Source: Cytophagales bacterium
GTDB taxonomy: Bacteria; Bacteroidota; Bacteroidia; Cytophagales; Cyclobacteriaceae
Assembly (NCBI GenBank): GCA_024643485.1
Contig: JAHEMU010000001.1
Coordinates: 1 to 27,735 of the forward strand
DNA length: 27,735 nt
Direction: 5' to 3'
Shown here piece after piece: positions 1-8,091 of this stretch; position 1 is the stretch's first letter; each line of letters opens with the position of its first letter. The position numbers and the translations under genes were made by a program. The notes beneath the pieces were generated by a model. The model made no database searches, was not told the DNA's origin, and was given only the letters and a program-made list of their open reading frames with translations.

Positions 1-986
1 TCTTCAAATAAAACGCGATATAATGTTTGGGTGATAGGAGCTTTTACTTTGTAATAATTTGCGATTTTGGTCATGGTTCGAACGGTATTTACCCCTTCAG
101 CCACCTCTTCCATCGAATTGATGATTTCCACTAATTTTTCTCCCTTAGCAAGTCGATGTCCTACGTGAAAGTTTCGGCTGTGAAGAGAATTTGAGGTAGC
201 CACTAAATCACCCACACCGGCTAGACCCAAGAATGCACGAGCATCTCCTCCCATCGCTTTACCGAGATACATGATCTCAATCATGCCTCGGCTCACCAAT
301 AAACCTTTTGCGTTTTCTCCAAAACCGAGGCCATGAAGGGCGCCTGCAGCAATAGCAATAATATTTTTTAAAACTCCAGCTAATTCAATACCGATTAAAT
401 CGCTATTTCCATAAGTCTGAAATCGGTCGTTTCTTAAATACTTTGTGCCGTAGGTAATTACCTCTTCAAAATGACTTGCTACCACGGTTGCGGCAGGTTG
501 GTTGTCGGCTAATTCCTTAGCTATATTTGGGCCAGCCATACAACCCACGCGAATAACCGAAGTTTCATCCAAAATCACTTCTGACATTGTTCTGACTTCC
601 CTGCGGCTTAACTTAGTAACGTCCTCAATTGTTTTATTTTCAGGTAATCGTATATCTAATCCCTTGGTTCCATGGATTAATATATGAGAAGGCCTTAAGA
701 CTGGAGACATTTGGCGCATTAAATTCCTAAAACCTGAAGAAGGGATCACTGGGAAAATAATATCGCATTGTTCAGCAACTGATTCTAGATCACAGGTAGG
801 GGTAATTTTAGCATTTAGAGGGTGCCCTTTTCGAATTCCGGTGGATTTCATTTCTTCAATCGACGCTTCATCACGAGCGTATAGCAGCACTTGGTTGTTT
901 CGAGCCAGAATATTAGCGACTGCAGTACCGAAACTTCCAGCACCAAGTACACCTAAAGGTTTGCGTTTTTTAGTACTAGAGGTCAT
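1..986 (-). CDS. gpsA: NAD(P)H-dependent glycerol-3-phosphate dehydrogenase, 3' end cut by window edge
   Basis: The gene runs off the left edge; 328 codons are visible, close to the full length of about 330 for this family. The enzyme reduces dihydroxyacetone phosphate to sn-glycerol-3-phosphate, the backbone of membrane phospholipids, in the cytosol. The Rossmann glycine motif GAGSFGTA lies around residues 16-23. Further on are the GTKGL segment, the ELAGVLKNI segment holding the catalytic lysine, and GLAGVGDLVAT followed by a SRN motif, all typical of GpsA. The ATG at 984-986 overlaps the last 11 bases of the upstream acyltransferase gene, so the two are probably translationally coupled and share a promoter near 2684. 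Family assignment is very secure; only the extreme C-terminus is not seen. Confidence 0.96.
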   Translation of the reverse strand, partial: MTSSTKKRKPLGVLGAGSFGTAVANILARNNQVLLYARDEASIEEMKSTGIRKGHPLNAKITPTCDLESVAEQCDIIFPVIPSSGFRNLMRQMSPVLRPSHILIHGTKGLDIRLPENKTIEDVTKLSRREVRTMSEVILDETSVIRVGCMAGPNIAKELADNQPAATVVASHFEEVITYGTKYLRNDRFQTYGNSDLIGIELAGVLKNIIAIAAGALHGLGFGENAKGLLVSRGMIEIMYLGKAMGGDARAFLGLAGVGDLVATSNSLHSRNFHVGHRLAKGEKLVEIINSMEEVAEGVNTVRTMTKIANYYKVKAPITQTLYRVLFE

Positions 987-2673
987 ATCCGTCCATTCGA
1001 TTATGATAAAAGTACAAGGTAGGTAAACTCTTAGTGATAATTTTATCTCCTTTTCTAATAAGGGGTCTGTTCAAATGGTAAAGGCCAACATTCTCAAGCC
1101 CCAAAGCAATTACTTCCTCAATATCCCTGTACATATGTTTGGCTATATTAAGTTCTTTATTTGCTTTTTTCTCCAATATAATTTTGCGGTACTTTTCAAC
1201 CTCATTTTTAAATACTTCATATTCAATTTCAAGTTCTTCTTCTGGTTGCCTTAAGAAACTGAATAAATCCATTTTGGGGAATTGAGATTTCCAATGTCGG
1301 AACGCTACCCAAGCAACTAAATGAGAAGCAAACACCCGATTGATGCGGTGATATTCCGTAACGATTTTTTCGCTTAGAATTCGTGTATATTCATTTTCTC
1401 GTTGGTCATCTTCCGTTATTTCTCCATGTGAAGTGAAATAATCAGCAATTTTAAGTTGATTCCCGTGTTTGTCAATACTTTGACCATTTTCATCCACGTA
1501 ATTACCCAAAACATCTAATGGACGTCCGATGGAGACCGAGATGTTAGAACCTTTTTTGAAGAATTCTATTAAAAATTTAATGATTTTATAAGAGGTGGAA
1601 TATTCGTCTTTTTCTCTGTAATAACGTTCTTGTCCTGTTCTTTTTAAATATTCGTTGATTAGTGAAGGAGCTTCGAGTACGAAGTGATAATTGATCGTGA
1701 CGGGAACAATGTAAATACGTCTGTGTTTGGTGTCCTCGTTCATTAATAAACTTCTTTGTGCTTCAACGGAAGTTCCAAGAAGCCCTCGTTTTAATGATTT
1801 TTCGATATGTCCTGATCTGCTTCTAGTTCCGCCGGGGAAGAAGAGACTGTGAGCGCCTTTCATTTGTGCCAAGTGGCTATACATTTTAAGCGTTTCCAGA
1901 TAAATCGGATTTCGCTTTCTCCTATCCACTTTATAAGCTCCGAGGCTATTCATGAAATAAGCGAATATCTTGATGTTAAAAAGATTTAAACCAGCGCCAT
2001 AAATAAATGGAGGCAGACCAAGAACGTGAATGATCCAACCGATTAGAATGCTATCTAGATTGCTGAAATGAGTTGGAACCATCACGATGGTGCCTTTTCT
2101 CGCCAACTTTCTTAGCAGTTTAATTTTTCCAAATATTTGAATTTTGTCAGTCAGGTTATAATCGCTTTTGAATATTGCGAACAGACCCTTTACTCGGGCT
2201 GCATTCAATAAACGCCGAAATCCAAATTTTACGATATTTCGGGTAACTGTATATCGATTGGGTCGAAAATTTCCAGCGACTTCATTCGCATAACGAAGGA
2301 TAATTTTCTTTAATATTTTTTGAATGTCCTGATCGGTGGTTTCACTTGAAGAAAGTTCCACTAAATCTTTTTTGATATCATCCCAAAACGCCGCTTCATC
2401 GGGTGGATCGACACGCCAAGGATTTGATTTCATCCGTTGCATTTCACGGTATCTGGCCGTTTCGATTTCTTCAATCAATTCCTTTGTTGAGGACTTAACT
2501 AAAAGAATTCTCTTCAAAGATTCCTCAGATACCTCTTCGATAAATTCCTTCCGATGTTTGCTTAATTGAACAACCGGCCAATACTTGGAGCGCTTTATAA
2601 TGGGCTCGTAATATCTTCGTTTGCGTTTTTTCGCAAGACTTTTCTTTTCCTCAGTTTCAGCCATATAATGCAA
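976..2673 (-). CDS. Large glycerolipid acyltransferase (PlsB/PlsC superfamily)
   Basis: A 565-residue protein of the glycerol-phosphate acyltransferase superfamily. It likely transfers an acyl chain to glycerol-3-phosphate or lysophosphatidate at the inner membrane. Motif I is the HX4D block HFSNLDS (H202, D207). Motif II is GAYKVDRRKRN (about 245-255), and motif III is FPGGTRSRSG (279-288), followed by a VPVTINY block. The long basic and acidic N-terminus (1-190) and the C-terminal extension make it much longer than PlsC (about 240) and nearer to PlsB in style. Motif III has Gly where PlsC and PlsB carry Glu; this may be normal for this subfamily. Position next to gpsA, with an 11-base overlap, supports a glycerolipid role. 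The start may instead be the ATG three codons in (2664). Whether it acylates position 1 or 2 cannot be told from sequence. Confidence 0.85.
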   Translation of the reverse strand: MHYMAETEEKKSLAKKRKRRYYEPIIKRSKYWPVVQLSKHRKEFIEEVSEESLKRILLVKSSTKELIEEIETARYREMQRMKSNPWRVDPPDEAAFWDDIKKDLVELSSSETTDQDIQKILKKIILRYANEVAGNFRPNRYTVTRNIVKFGFRRLLNAARVKGLFAIFKSDYNLTDKIQIFGKIKLLRKLARKGTIVMVPTHFSNLDSILIGWIIHVLGLPPFIYGAGLNLFNIKIFAYFMNSLGAYKVDRRKRNPIYLETLKMYSHLAQMKGAHSLFFPGGTRSRSGHIEKSLKRGLLGTSVEAQRSLLMNEDTKHRRIYIVPVTINYHFVLEAPSLINEYLKRTGQERYYREKDEYSTSYKIIKFLIEFFKKGSNISVSIGRPLDVLGNYVDENGQSIDKHGNQLKIADYFTSHGEITEDDQRENEYTRILSEKIVTEYHRINRVFASHLVAWVAFRHWKSQFPKMDLFSFLRQPEEELEIEYEVFKNEVEKYRKIILEKKANKELNIAKHMYRDIEEVIALGLENVGLYHLNRPLIRKGDKIITKSLPTLYFYHNRMDGYDL

Positions 2674-2683
2674 TAATAGAATT

Positions 2684-2691
2684 CAAATATA
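2684..2691 (-). promoter_or_regulatory. -7 promoter element for acyltransferase-gpsA
   Basis: Read on the minus strand this is TATATTTG, an exact match to the Bacteroidota -7 consensus TAnnTTTG. It lies 10 bases before the first ATG of the acyltransferase gene and 19 before the second. A clear TTG -33 element at the usual spacing is not visible. The short distance to the first ATG slightly favours the second ATG as the true start. Confidence 0.55.
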
Positions 2692-2767
2692 GAACAAACC
2701 ATATTCTTATAAAAAATAATAGGAATGTAATACTTTAAAGTGCAATCAAGGTATAAAAGCTACTAGC

Positions 2768-3436
2768 TTATTTATTTTCTAAATCTGATGCCTTTAAAGT
2801 GCCGTAAAGATACGCTCGAATTATAATTCCTTCCAATTCATATTTTATTTTGAAATGGGTGTCTTGAGGTAATATAAGCGAAAAACATGAGATTTCACTC
2901 CCTTCATTAGTTTGGTGGTCAGTGAGGTGAATTACTTTTCCTTCGGTATATACTAATTCTTCATTTTTAGAAAGCGATTCTATTTCGGTTGGAGAGAGGC
3001 ATATTCTATAAATATTTGCCCCTCCTTTGGCAATAAATTGTTCGGTAAGTTGAATGAAATCTTTCAAATAAGGATGTGGGTCTAGGAGTATCCATTGTTG
3101 CTTGACGGAATTGGATTCAATATCGAGGACCATTTCGCCCGCAGTACCAAAGTAAATGCCAATTAACCCAATGAATGCAAGAATAATTAAAATCCATGGT
3201 GAGCCTATGCCATTAAAAGCTCCCAAAAGGGCCAAAGGCATTAAAATTCCACCCAAGATGGCGGGAAATAAAAGTACTTTTTTGGAAAGTGAAATTGATT
3301 TTACGGATTCAAGGGGAATTAATTCGGTTTTTCGGCCCCTTATAACGACTATTTTGTCGGAATAAAGCTGAATTTTTCGATGCGTTTTTTCGGGTAAATC
3401 AAGTGAGCATTGAGCTATAGGGGCACTTCCATCCAT
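2768..3436 (-). CDS. Unknown protein with two membrane segments
   Basis: A 222-residue protein that I do not recognise. There is no signal peptide. An N-terminal stretch of short beta-like segments (about 15-55, including KIVVIRGRKTELIPLESVKSI) resembles the small PH-like domains that precede membrane hairpins in many bacterial proteins. Two adjacent hydrophobic segments follow, about 55-72 and 78-97, then a soluble C-terminal domain of about 120 residues with scattered Cys and acidic residues. The gene lies 94 bases upstream of the acyltransferase gene on the same strand, but the TATATTTG element in that gap suggests separate transcription. The start codon ATG at 3436 is the only plausible one. 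It could be a bacterial PH-domain membrane protein; that is inference from segment order only. Confidence 0.7.
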   Translation of the reverse strand: MDGSAPIAQCSLDLPEKTHRKIQLYSDKIVVIRGRKTELIPLESVKSISLSKKVLLFPAILGGILMPLALLGAFNGIGSPWILIILAFIGLIGIYFGTAGEMVLDIESNSVKQQWILLDPHPYLKDFIQLTEQFIAKGGANIYRICLSPTEIESLSKNEELVYTEGKVIHLTDHQTNEGSEISCFSLILPQDTHFKIKYELEGIIIRAYLYGTLKASDLENK

Positions 3437-3576
3437 AGAAAATAAATATTCTTACAAATATTTCAAAATTTAAAGTAATTTAACGCTTTAATAACGGTTT
3501 TGTCGGTAGTAAACCCGATTTATATAACTTAATCTGTAAATTTATTGTTTATAGAATTGAAAACAGAAGAAATAGC

Positions 3577-6489
3577 GTGTTGAAACCATTTAAAATCGCG
3601 GGGTTAAGTATAGCCATTTTTATAATGGTTTCCTTCTTTGGAGGTGAAGTCAATGCAACGCATTTACGCGCTGGACAATTAATCGTAGAACGAGTTAATT
3701 GTCAAGGACTTACCTTTAGAATTAGCTTTGTCATTTATAAAGATACAGGTTCAACGATAGAAGTTGGGGGCGGTACTCTTCGTTTTGGAGATGGAAGTGA
3801 CCCGGATAATGACGGCGAAAAAGGGTATGTGGTACCTACCGAAAGTTCAAACGACCCGTCCATGTCCACGACTAATTTAGGGAATGAACTTGCCGTAGTC
3901 CGGTATTCAATTACCCATACCTATGGGGCGCCAGGACGTTATGTAATCAGTTATTTTGAGATGAACAGGAATTTTGGAATTTTAAATATTCAAGATTCTG
4001 GGAATACGTCCTTTTATATCGAAGCGGAAATTAATATTGATCCGTTTTTTGGTTGTGATAATTCACCTATTATGTTAATTCCCCCAGTGGATGAAGCATG
4101 TACAGGAGTGGCATTCGTTCATAATCCTGGAGCTTACGATCCGGATGGGGATAGCCTTTCTTTTGAGTTGGTAGTGCCTAAAATGGACAGAGGAGCAGAT
4201 GTGGTAAACTACCGTTCACCTATTGCACCTGAGTTTTATGTGAATTTTGATTATCTAAATGAAGATAAAACAGACGAGCCTAGTTTTTCCATAAATCCTT
4301 ATACTGGAGAGCTCTATTGGGATGCTCCAGGTGATAAATTGAACGAGTACGGAGGTCGTGAGTATAACGTGGCCTTTAAGGTGACGGAGTGGAGGAAAAT
4401 ACAAGGAAGGTGGTATCGGCTGGGATATGTGATCAGGGACATGCAGATAATAGTCAGAGAATGTGACAACGATCGGCCTGATTTGATAGTGCCTGATGAT
4501 ATTTGCGTGGAAGCAGGTACTCTTATAGATGAAAGCATTATTGGTATCGACCCTAATAACGATGATGTGAAAATAGAAGCATTTTCACAGGTGTTTTTTC
4601 TAAATAGTAATTCAGCGACGATCGATCCTTCCGACGGAAGATGGCAGCCTATTAACTCTGCCTCGGTAAATTTTCTATGGCAAACCGATTGTTTCCATGT
4701 GAGAGATCAACCGTATCAGGTTGTTTTTAAAATAACTGATGACCCGGTGGATGGGCCTAAATTAGTAAATTTCGCTACATGGAATATAACAGTTATAGCT
4801 CCAAAACCTGAATGGGTTAATGCACAGGCTGATTTTGCTAAAAAAGAAGCGACTCTTGAATGGGAACAATATGACTGTTTTAATGCTCAAGCTATACAGA
4901 TTTGGAGGAGAGTTGATTCGTATAATTATGTTCCGGGTGAATGTGAAACGGGTATGCCGGATTTTCTCGGTTACGAATTGATTGATCAGGTTTCTCCATT
5001 GGAAACTACCTATATTGATAATAATAAAGGAAATGGACTAAATGTCGCAGCAGGATATTGCTATCGTTTAGTTGCTGTTTTTGGACAACCTAGCGGAGGC
5101 GAAAGTATAATTTCAAGTGAAATTTGCCTTGATCCTATGATTGCTGATGCGCCTGTGATGACTCATGTAACGGTGGATAAAACTGATAAAGTAGCTGGAG
5201 AGGTGACCGTTTCGTGGAAACCTCCATTTGATATCGATAAAGTTAAATTTGGTACAGATTATAGGTATGAAGTTCAACAAGGATTGGGTTTAATCAGTAA
5301 TACATTCAAAAATGTTGGCACTACTGCCGATACTACTTTCACCGTAACTGCTTTAAATACTGAGGATAATGCCCATGTTTTTAGGGTTGTACTGTATTCT
5401 AATGACGCTACTGTAGTTGGCCCTACTGATCCAATCGATACTTCTGCCGTAGCAAGTACTGTTTGGTTACAGCCTAAACCACTGTATGAAAAGATTAATT
5501 TGTTTTGGACTTTTAATGTTCCTTGGACAAACAATGTTCAAAATTACCCATGGCATTATATATATAGAGGAGAAGAAAGTGATGGCGAAATGAATTTAAC
5601 GCTGATTGACTCCGTTAATGTGAATTTGATGGGGTATAATTATCTGGATTCCGGTCAATGGAATTCTACACCATTGCTAAATACGGATTTATATTGTTAC
5701 TATGTTGAGACACAAGGATCCTACGGGAATCCGAAAGTGGAATCTCCGCAGATCAATAAATCACAAATGATTTGTGTACAGCCAAATGATGATGTAGCTC
5801 CATGTCAGCCGGAATTGGAAGTAGCCACCATCAACTGTGAGGATTTCTTGGAAAATAGTGGTTGTGGTTTTACCGATTTTGAAAATATAATTAAATGGAA
5901 AGCTACAGTACCGGGAGGATGCCAGGATGATGTGCAGTTTTATGAACTGTATTATGCTAATTCTACCAAAGCGGAATTCCAATATTTGGCAACAGTAACG
6001 GACACAATCTACATCGATACTGATCTCACTTCTTTTGCGCGTTGTTATAAGGTACGTGCAGTAGACCGTTCGGGTAATAGAAGTGAGTTTAGTGAAAAAG
6101 TGTGCTTTGATAATTGCCCATATTATGAGTTGCCAAATGTATTTACTCCAGGAAATAATGACGGGTGTAACGATTTATTTAGCGCATATAGCGATCGAGA
6201 AATCATCGATGAAAATGGAAATTCCATTTGCGGAGAACGTGACCTGACCCGATGTGCTCGATTTGTTCAAAGTGTGGAGTTTAGAGTGTACAACAGATGG
6301 GGACGTCAGGTGTTTGACTATAAATCTGGAGGCGAAAAAACCATCTATATAGATTGGGATGGAAGGGATTCGAATGGAAATGAGCTGTCGTCCGGTACTT
6401 ATTTTTATATTGCTGAAGTCGTGTTTGATTTGGTGGATCCATCCAAACGACGACAGGAAATGAAAGGTTGGGTTCAAATTATCAGGTAA
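3577..6489 (+). CDS. Large secreted surface protein with FN3-like domains and type B T9SS C-terminal domain
   Basis: A 970-residue exported protein. An N-terminal signal peptide (hydrophobic about 8-24) is followed at once by THLRAGQL, a mature N-terminus common in gliding-motility-associated surface proteins. Residues about 50-420 form beta-rich repeats with PKD-like acidic loops such as GDGSDPDNDGE. Fibronectin-III-like modules follow from about 430 to 830. The last 90 residues carry the CHU_C / type B sorting domain: LPNVFTPGNNDGCND, then FRVYNRWGRQVFDY, IDWDGRDSNG and LSSGTYFY. Known biology: this domain directs export through the type IX system and surface attachment. The start is GTG at 3577 or TTG at 3580; both give the same signal peptide. 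It ends two bases from the convergent Rrf2 gene with no terminator between them. The ligand or role on the surface is unknown. Confidence 0.92.
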   Translation: MLKPFKIAGLSIAIFIMVSFFGGEVNATHLRAGQLIVERVNCQGLTFRISFVIYKDTGSTIEVGGGTLRFGDGSDPDNDGEKGYVVPTESSNDPSMSTTNLGNELAVVRYSITHTYGAPGRYVISYFEMNRNFGILNIQDSGNTSFYIEAEINIDPFFGCDNSPIMLIPPVDEACTGVAFVHNPGAYDPDGDSLSFELVVPKMDRGADVVNYRSPIAPEFYVNFDYLNEDKTDEPSFSINPYTGELYWDAPGDKLNEYGGREYNVAFKVTEWRKIQGRWYRLGYVIRDMQIIVRECDNDRPDLIVPDDICVEAGTLIDESIIGIDPNNDDVKIEAFSQVFFLNSNSATIDPSDGRWQPINSASVNFLWQTDCFHVRDQPYQVVFKITDDPVDGPKLVNFATWNITVIAPKPEWVNAQADFAKKEATLEWEQYDCFNAQAIQIWRRVDSYNYVPGECETGMPDFLGYELIDQVSPLETTYIDNNKGNGLNVAAGYCYRLVAVFGQPSGGESIISSEICLDPMIADAPVMTHVTVDKTDKVAGEVTVSWKPPFDIDKVKFGTDYRYEVQQGLGLISNTFKNVGTTADTTFTVTALNTEDNAHVFRVVLYSNDATVVGPTDPIDTSAVASTVWLQPKPLYEKINLFWTFNVPWTNNVQNYPWHYIYRGEESDGEMNLTLIDSVNVNLMGYNYLDSGQWNSTPLLNTDLYCYYVETQGSYGNPKVESPQINKSQMICVQPNDDVAPCQPELEVATINCEDFLENSGCGFTDFENIIKWKATVPGGCQDDVQFYELYYANSTKAEFQYLATVTDTIYIDTDLTSFARCYKVRAVDRSGNRSEFSEKVCFDNCPYYELPNVFTPGNNDGCNDLFSAYSDREIIDENGNSICGERDLTRCARFVQSVEFRVYNRWGRQVFDYKSGGEKTIYIDWDGRDSNGNELSSGTYFYIAEVVFDLVDPSKRRQEMKGWVQIIR

Positions 6490-6491
6490 AA

Positions 6492-6911
6492 TTAAATCCT
6501 GTTCTTTTTCTTTAAATCAGTGATTAATGATTTAAGAGACTCATCACATATCTTCTTTTCAAGGTTTACTTTAAAAGTTTTGTATTCAGTGTGAAGAATA
6601 CATGGATTCTGTGCATCACATATTGTGAGTCCCATGATACATTGATCAAAAATATTTTTCCCATCAATGCATACTATAACATCTATTAACCTTCGATTCA
6701 TATTGTTTTCATCGAGGTAAAATCCACCACCCCTACCTTTTAGTGAAGAAATAATATTACTTCTGGACAGTTGCTGTAGAATTTTACTTAAATATGGCTT
6801 TGGTATATCTAATTCCTTGGCGAGTTCTTCGACTGTCGATTTAGAATCTGCCTCCATTTTAGATAAGTGGAGGATGGTTCGAATAGCGTATTTGGCTGAA
6901 TTTGAAAACAT
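6492..6911 (-). CDS. Rrf2 family Fe-S transcriptional regulator (NsrR/IscR-like)
   Basis: A 139-residue Rrf2 protein. The N-terminal winged helix is clear: FSNSAKYAIRTILHLS, then TVEELAKELDIPKPYLSKIL as the recognition region and the wing GRGGGF at 59-64. Three cysteines, C91, C98 and C104 (C-x6-C-x5-C), sit where NsrR and IscR bind their Fe-S cluster; C81 is an extra cysteine. Members of this family sense NO, Fe-S status or redox state. The gene diverges from the nitrous oxide reductase operon with 101 bases between the starts, and a dyad at 6943-6964 sits in that gap. I infer that it controls the nos operon in response to NO or oxygen, and perhaps itself. Whether it is NsrR proper cannot be told without a tree. 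Confidence 0.9.
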   Translation of the reverse strand: MFSNSAKYAIRTILHLSKMEADSKSTVEELAKELDIPKPYLSKILQQLSRSNIISSLKGRGGGFYLDENNMNRRLIDVIVCIDGKNIFDQCIMGLTICDAQNPCILHTEYKTFKVNLEKKICDESLKSLITDLKKKNRI

Positions 6912-6942
6912 AATTGTAAATGTAAAAAAAAAAACGGAATTA

Positions 6943-6964
6943 AATAGGATAAAAATATCCTTTT
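6943..6964. promoter_or_regulatory. Imperfect dyad, candidate operator for the divergent Rrf2 regulator
   Basis: Arms AGGATA (6946-6951) and TATCCT (6956-6961) are perfect inverted repeats around four A's. Beyond one mismatch, two more pairs on each side match, giving 8 of 9 pairs over 22 bases. The centre is about 20 bases upstream of the -7 element at 6969, so the dyad covers the place where the -33 element should be. A bound repressor here would block the nos promoter. This is an inference from position; the site does not match the proteobacterial NsrR consensus closely. Confidence 0.5.
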
Positions 6965-6968
6965 ATCT

Positions 6969-6976
6969 TATATTTG
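6969..6976 (+). promoter_or_regulatory. -7 promoter element of the nos operon
   Basis: TATATTTG matches the Bacteroidota -7 consensus TAnnTTTG exactly. It lies 36 bases before the ATG of the cytochrome c gene, implying a 5' leader of about 30 bases. No TTG -33 element is found at the usual 19-21 base spacing; that position is occupied by the dyad at 6943-6964, which suggests a weak or activator-dependent core promoter. Confidence 0.6.
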
Positions 6977-7012
6977 CAGAGCATATTAACTTACACATTA
7001 AATAACAAGTAG

Positions 7013-7489
7013 ATGATACGACAAACCACGATGATTTTTCTTCTATATCTGATGGCATCTTGTTCAGGTGGCGGAGAAAAGACCGAAGCTACTGGAGGGA
7101 TTCCAGGAGCGAGAACGGATTTACCAAAAACATTGGCAGAGGTAGAAAAGGATTTTGCTAGTTTCAAGGGAATAGGTCCGGTGACCAGCGTTACCTTGGA
7201 AGAAGCAATTAGTGAGGAAATGGCCGCTGCAGGGAAGGTAATTTTTGACGCGAAATGTTCGGCATGTCACAAGACAGATAAGCGATTTATAGGTCCTGAG
7301 CCAAAGAATGTATTGTCGAGAAGAACTCCAGAATGGGTCATGAACATGATTCTTAATCCAGAAGAAATGGTATCCAAAGATCCAATTGGAAAGCTTCTTC
7401 TTGTAGAATATAATGGTTCACCAATGGCAAATCAGAATTTAACTCAAGATGAAGCACGTTCAGTGCTTGAATATTTCAGAACACTTTAA
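7013..7489 (+). CDS. c-type cytochrome lipoprotein, first gene of nos operon
   Basis: A 158-residue predicted lipoprotein with a single haem c. The signal peptide ends in the lipobox LMASC (C17). The haem motif CSACH is at 82-86 and the likely distal Met ligand is M138 in SPMANQNL, as in class I cytochromes c. In clade II N2O respiration the final electron donor to NosZ is often a small cytochrome c encoded beside nosZ; this protein is the obvious candidate here. It is the first gene after the regulated promoter and lies 10 bases before the fasciclin gene. The residues between the lipobox and the haem domain (about 18-60) form a low-complexity tether, which fits an anchored cytochrome reaching a periplasmic partner. 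An ATG at 7031 is an alternative start with a shorter signal peptide. Confidence 0.9.
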   Translation: MIRQTTMIFLLYLMASCSGGGEKTEATGGIPGARTDLPKTLAEVEKDFASFKGIGPVTSVTLEEAISEEMAAAGKVIFDAKCSACHKTDKRFIGPEPKNVLSRRTPEWVMNMILNPEEMVSKDPIGKLLLVEYNGSPMANQNLTQDEARSVLEYFRTL

Positions 7490-7499
7490 TTATAACCTT

Positions 7500-8072
7500 A
7501 TGAAGAATTTCATACAATTAATGACTGCACTATTTATTGGGGTAGTTATGGCATCTTGTGCAGGAGGAGAAGCACAGAATGCAACACAAGAAGAAACTCT
7601 TGCTAATAATACGCCGCTGGGTCAAGCAGGCGTAGTTGATGATGAATCAGCAAAGAACATTTTACAAGTGGCAATTGGCTCCGCGGATCATACTACGTTA
7701 GTAGCAGCGGTTCAAGCGGCTCAAATTGAGCATGTTCTTGTAAATGCAGGCCCATTAACAGTATTTGCTCCTGTGAATTCAGCATTTGCAGCATTGCCAG
7801 AAGGTACTGTTGAAAATTTACTAAAACCTGAAAATAAAGCGCAGTTAGCGAATATTTTAACTCGCCACGCCGCTCCTGGATCTTATGATATTGAAGGTTT
7901 AAAAGGAATGGCTGCTAAAAACAGGAAATTATACATGGCCACGGGTGATTATCTTGAAATCGTAGTCGATGGTGACAATGTAACTGTTGGTGGGGCAAAA
8001 GTACTAGCCACCGTACCTACTTCAAATGGAATTATTAATGTGGTAGACAAAGTGATACTACCTGCCAACTAA
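7500..8072 (+). CDS. Fasciclin (FAS1) domain lipoprotein in nos operon
   Basis: A 190-residue predicted lipoprotein. The signal peptide ends in VVMASC (C20), very like that of the preceding cytochrome. One FAS1 domain fills about 50-190, with the H1 motif VFAPVNSAFAALP (88-100) and the H2 motif NGIINVVDKVILP at the C-terminus. FAS1 domains usually mediate binding between proteins or at surfaces; no catalytic role is known. The start is set at the ATG at 7500, because the frame is open further upstream only inside the cytochrome gene and because this start gives a clean signal peptide. It sits between the electron donor gene and nosZ, 19 bases before nosZ. I infer a scaffold or docking role for the cytochrome/NosZ pair, without direct evidence. 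Confidence 0.88.
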   Translation: MKNFIQLMTALFIGVVMASCAGGEAQNATQEETLANNTPLGQAGVVDDESAKNILQVAIGSADHTTLVAAVQAAQIEHVLVNAGPLTVFAPVNSAFAALPEGTVENLLKPENKAQLANILTRHAAPGSYDIEGLKGMAAKNRKLYMATGDYLEIVVDGDNVTVGGAKVLATVPTSNGIINVVDKVILPAN

Positions 8073-8091
8073 ATACTTAACTAAAATTAAC

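Noticed and set aside
3500..3530. TTG-N20-TATAACTT as promoter for the large surface protein
   Set aside because: The spacing is right, but three of six fixed positions in the -7 element do not match.
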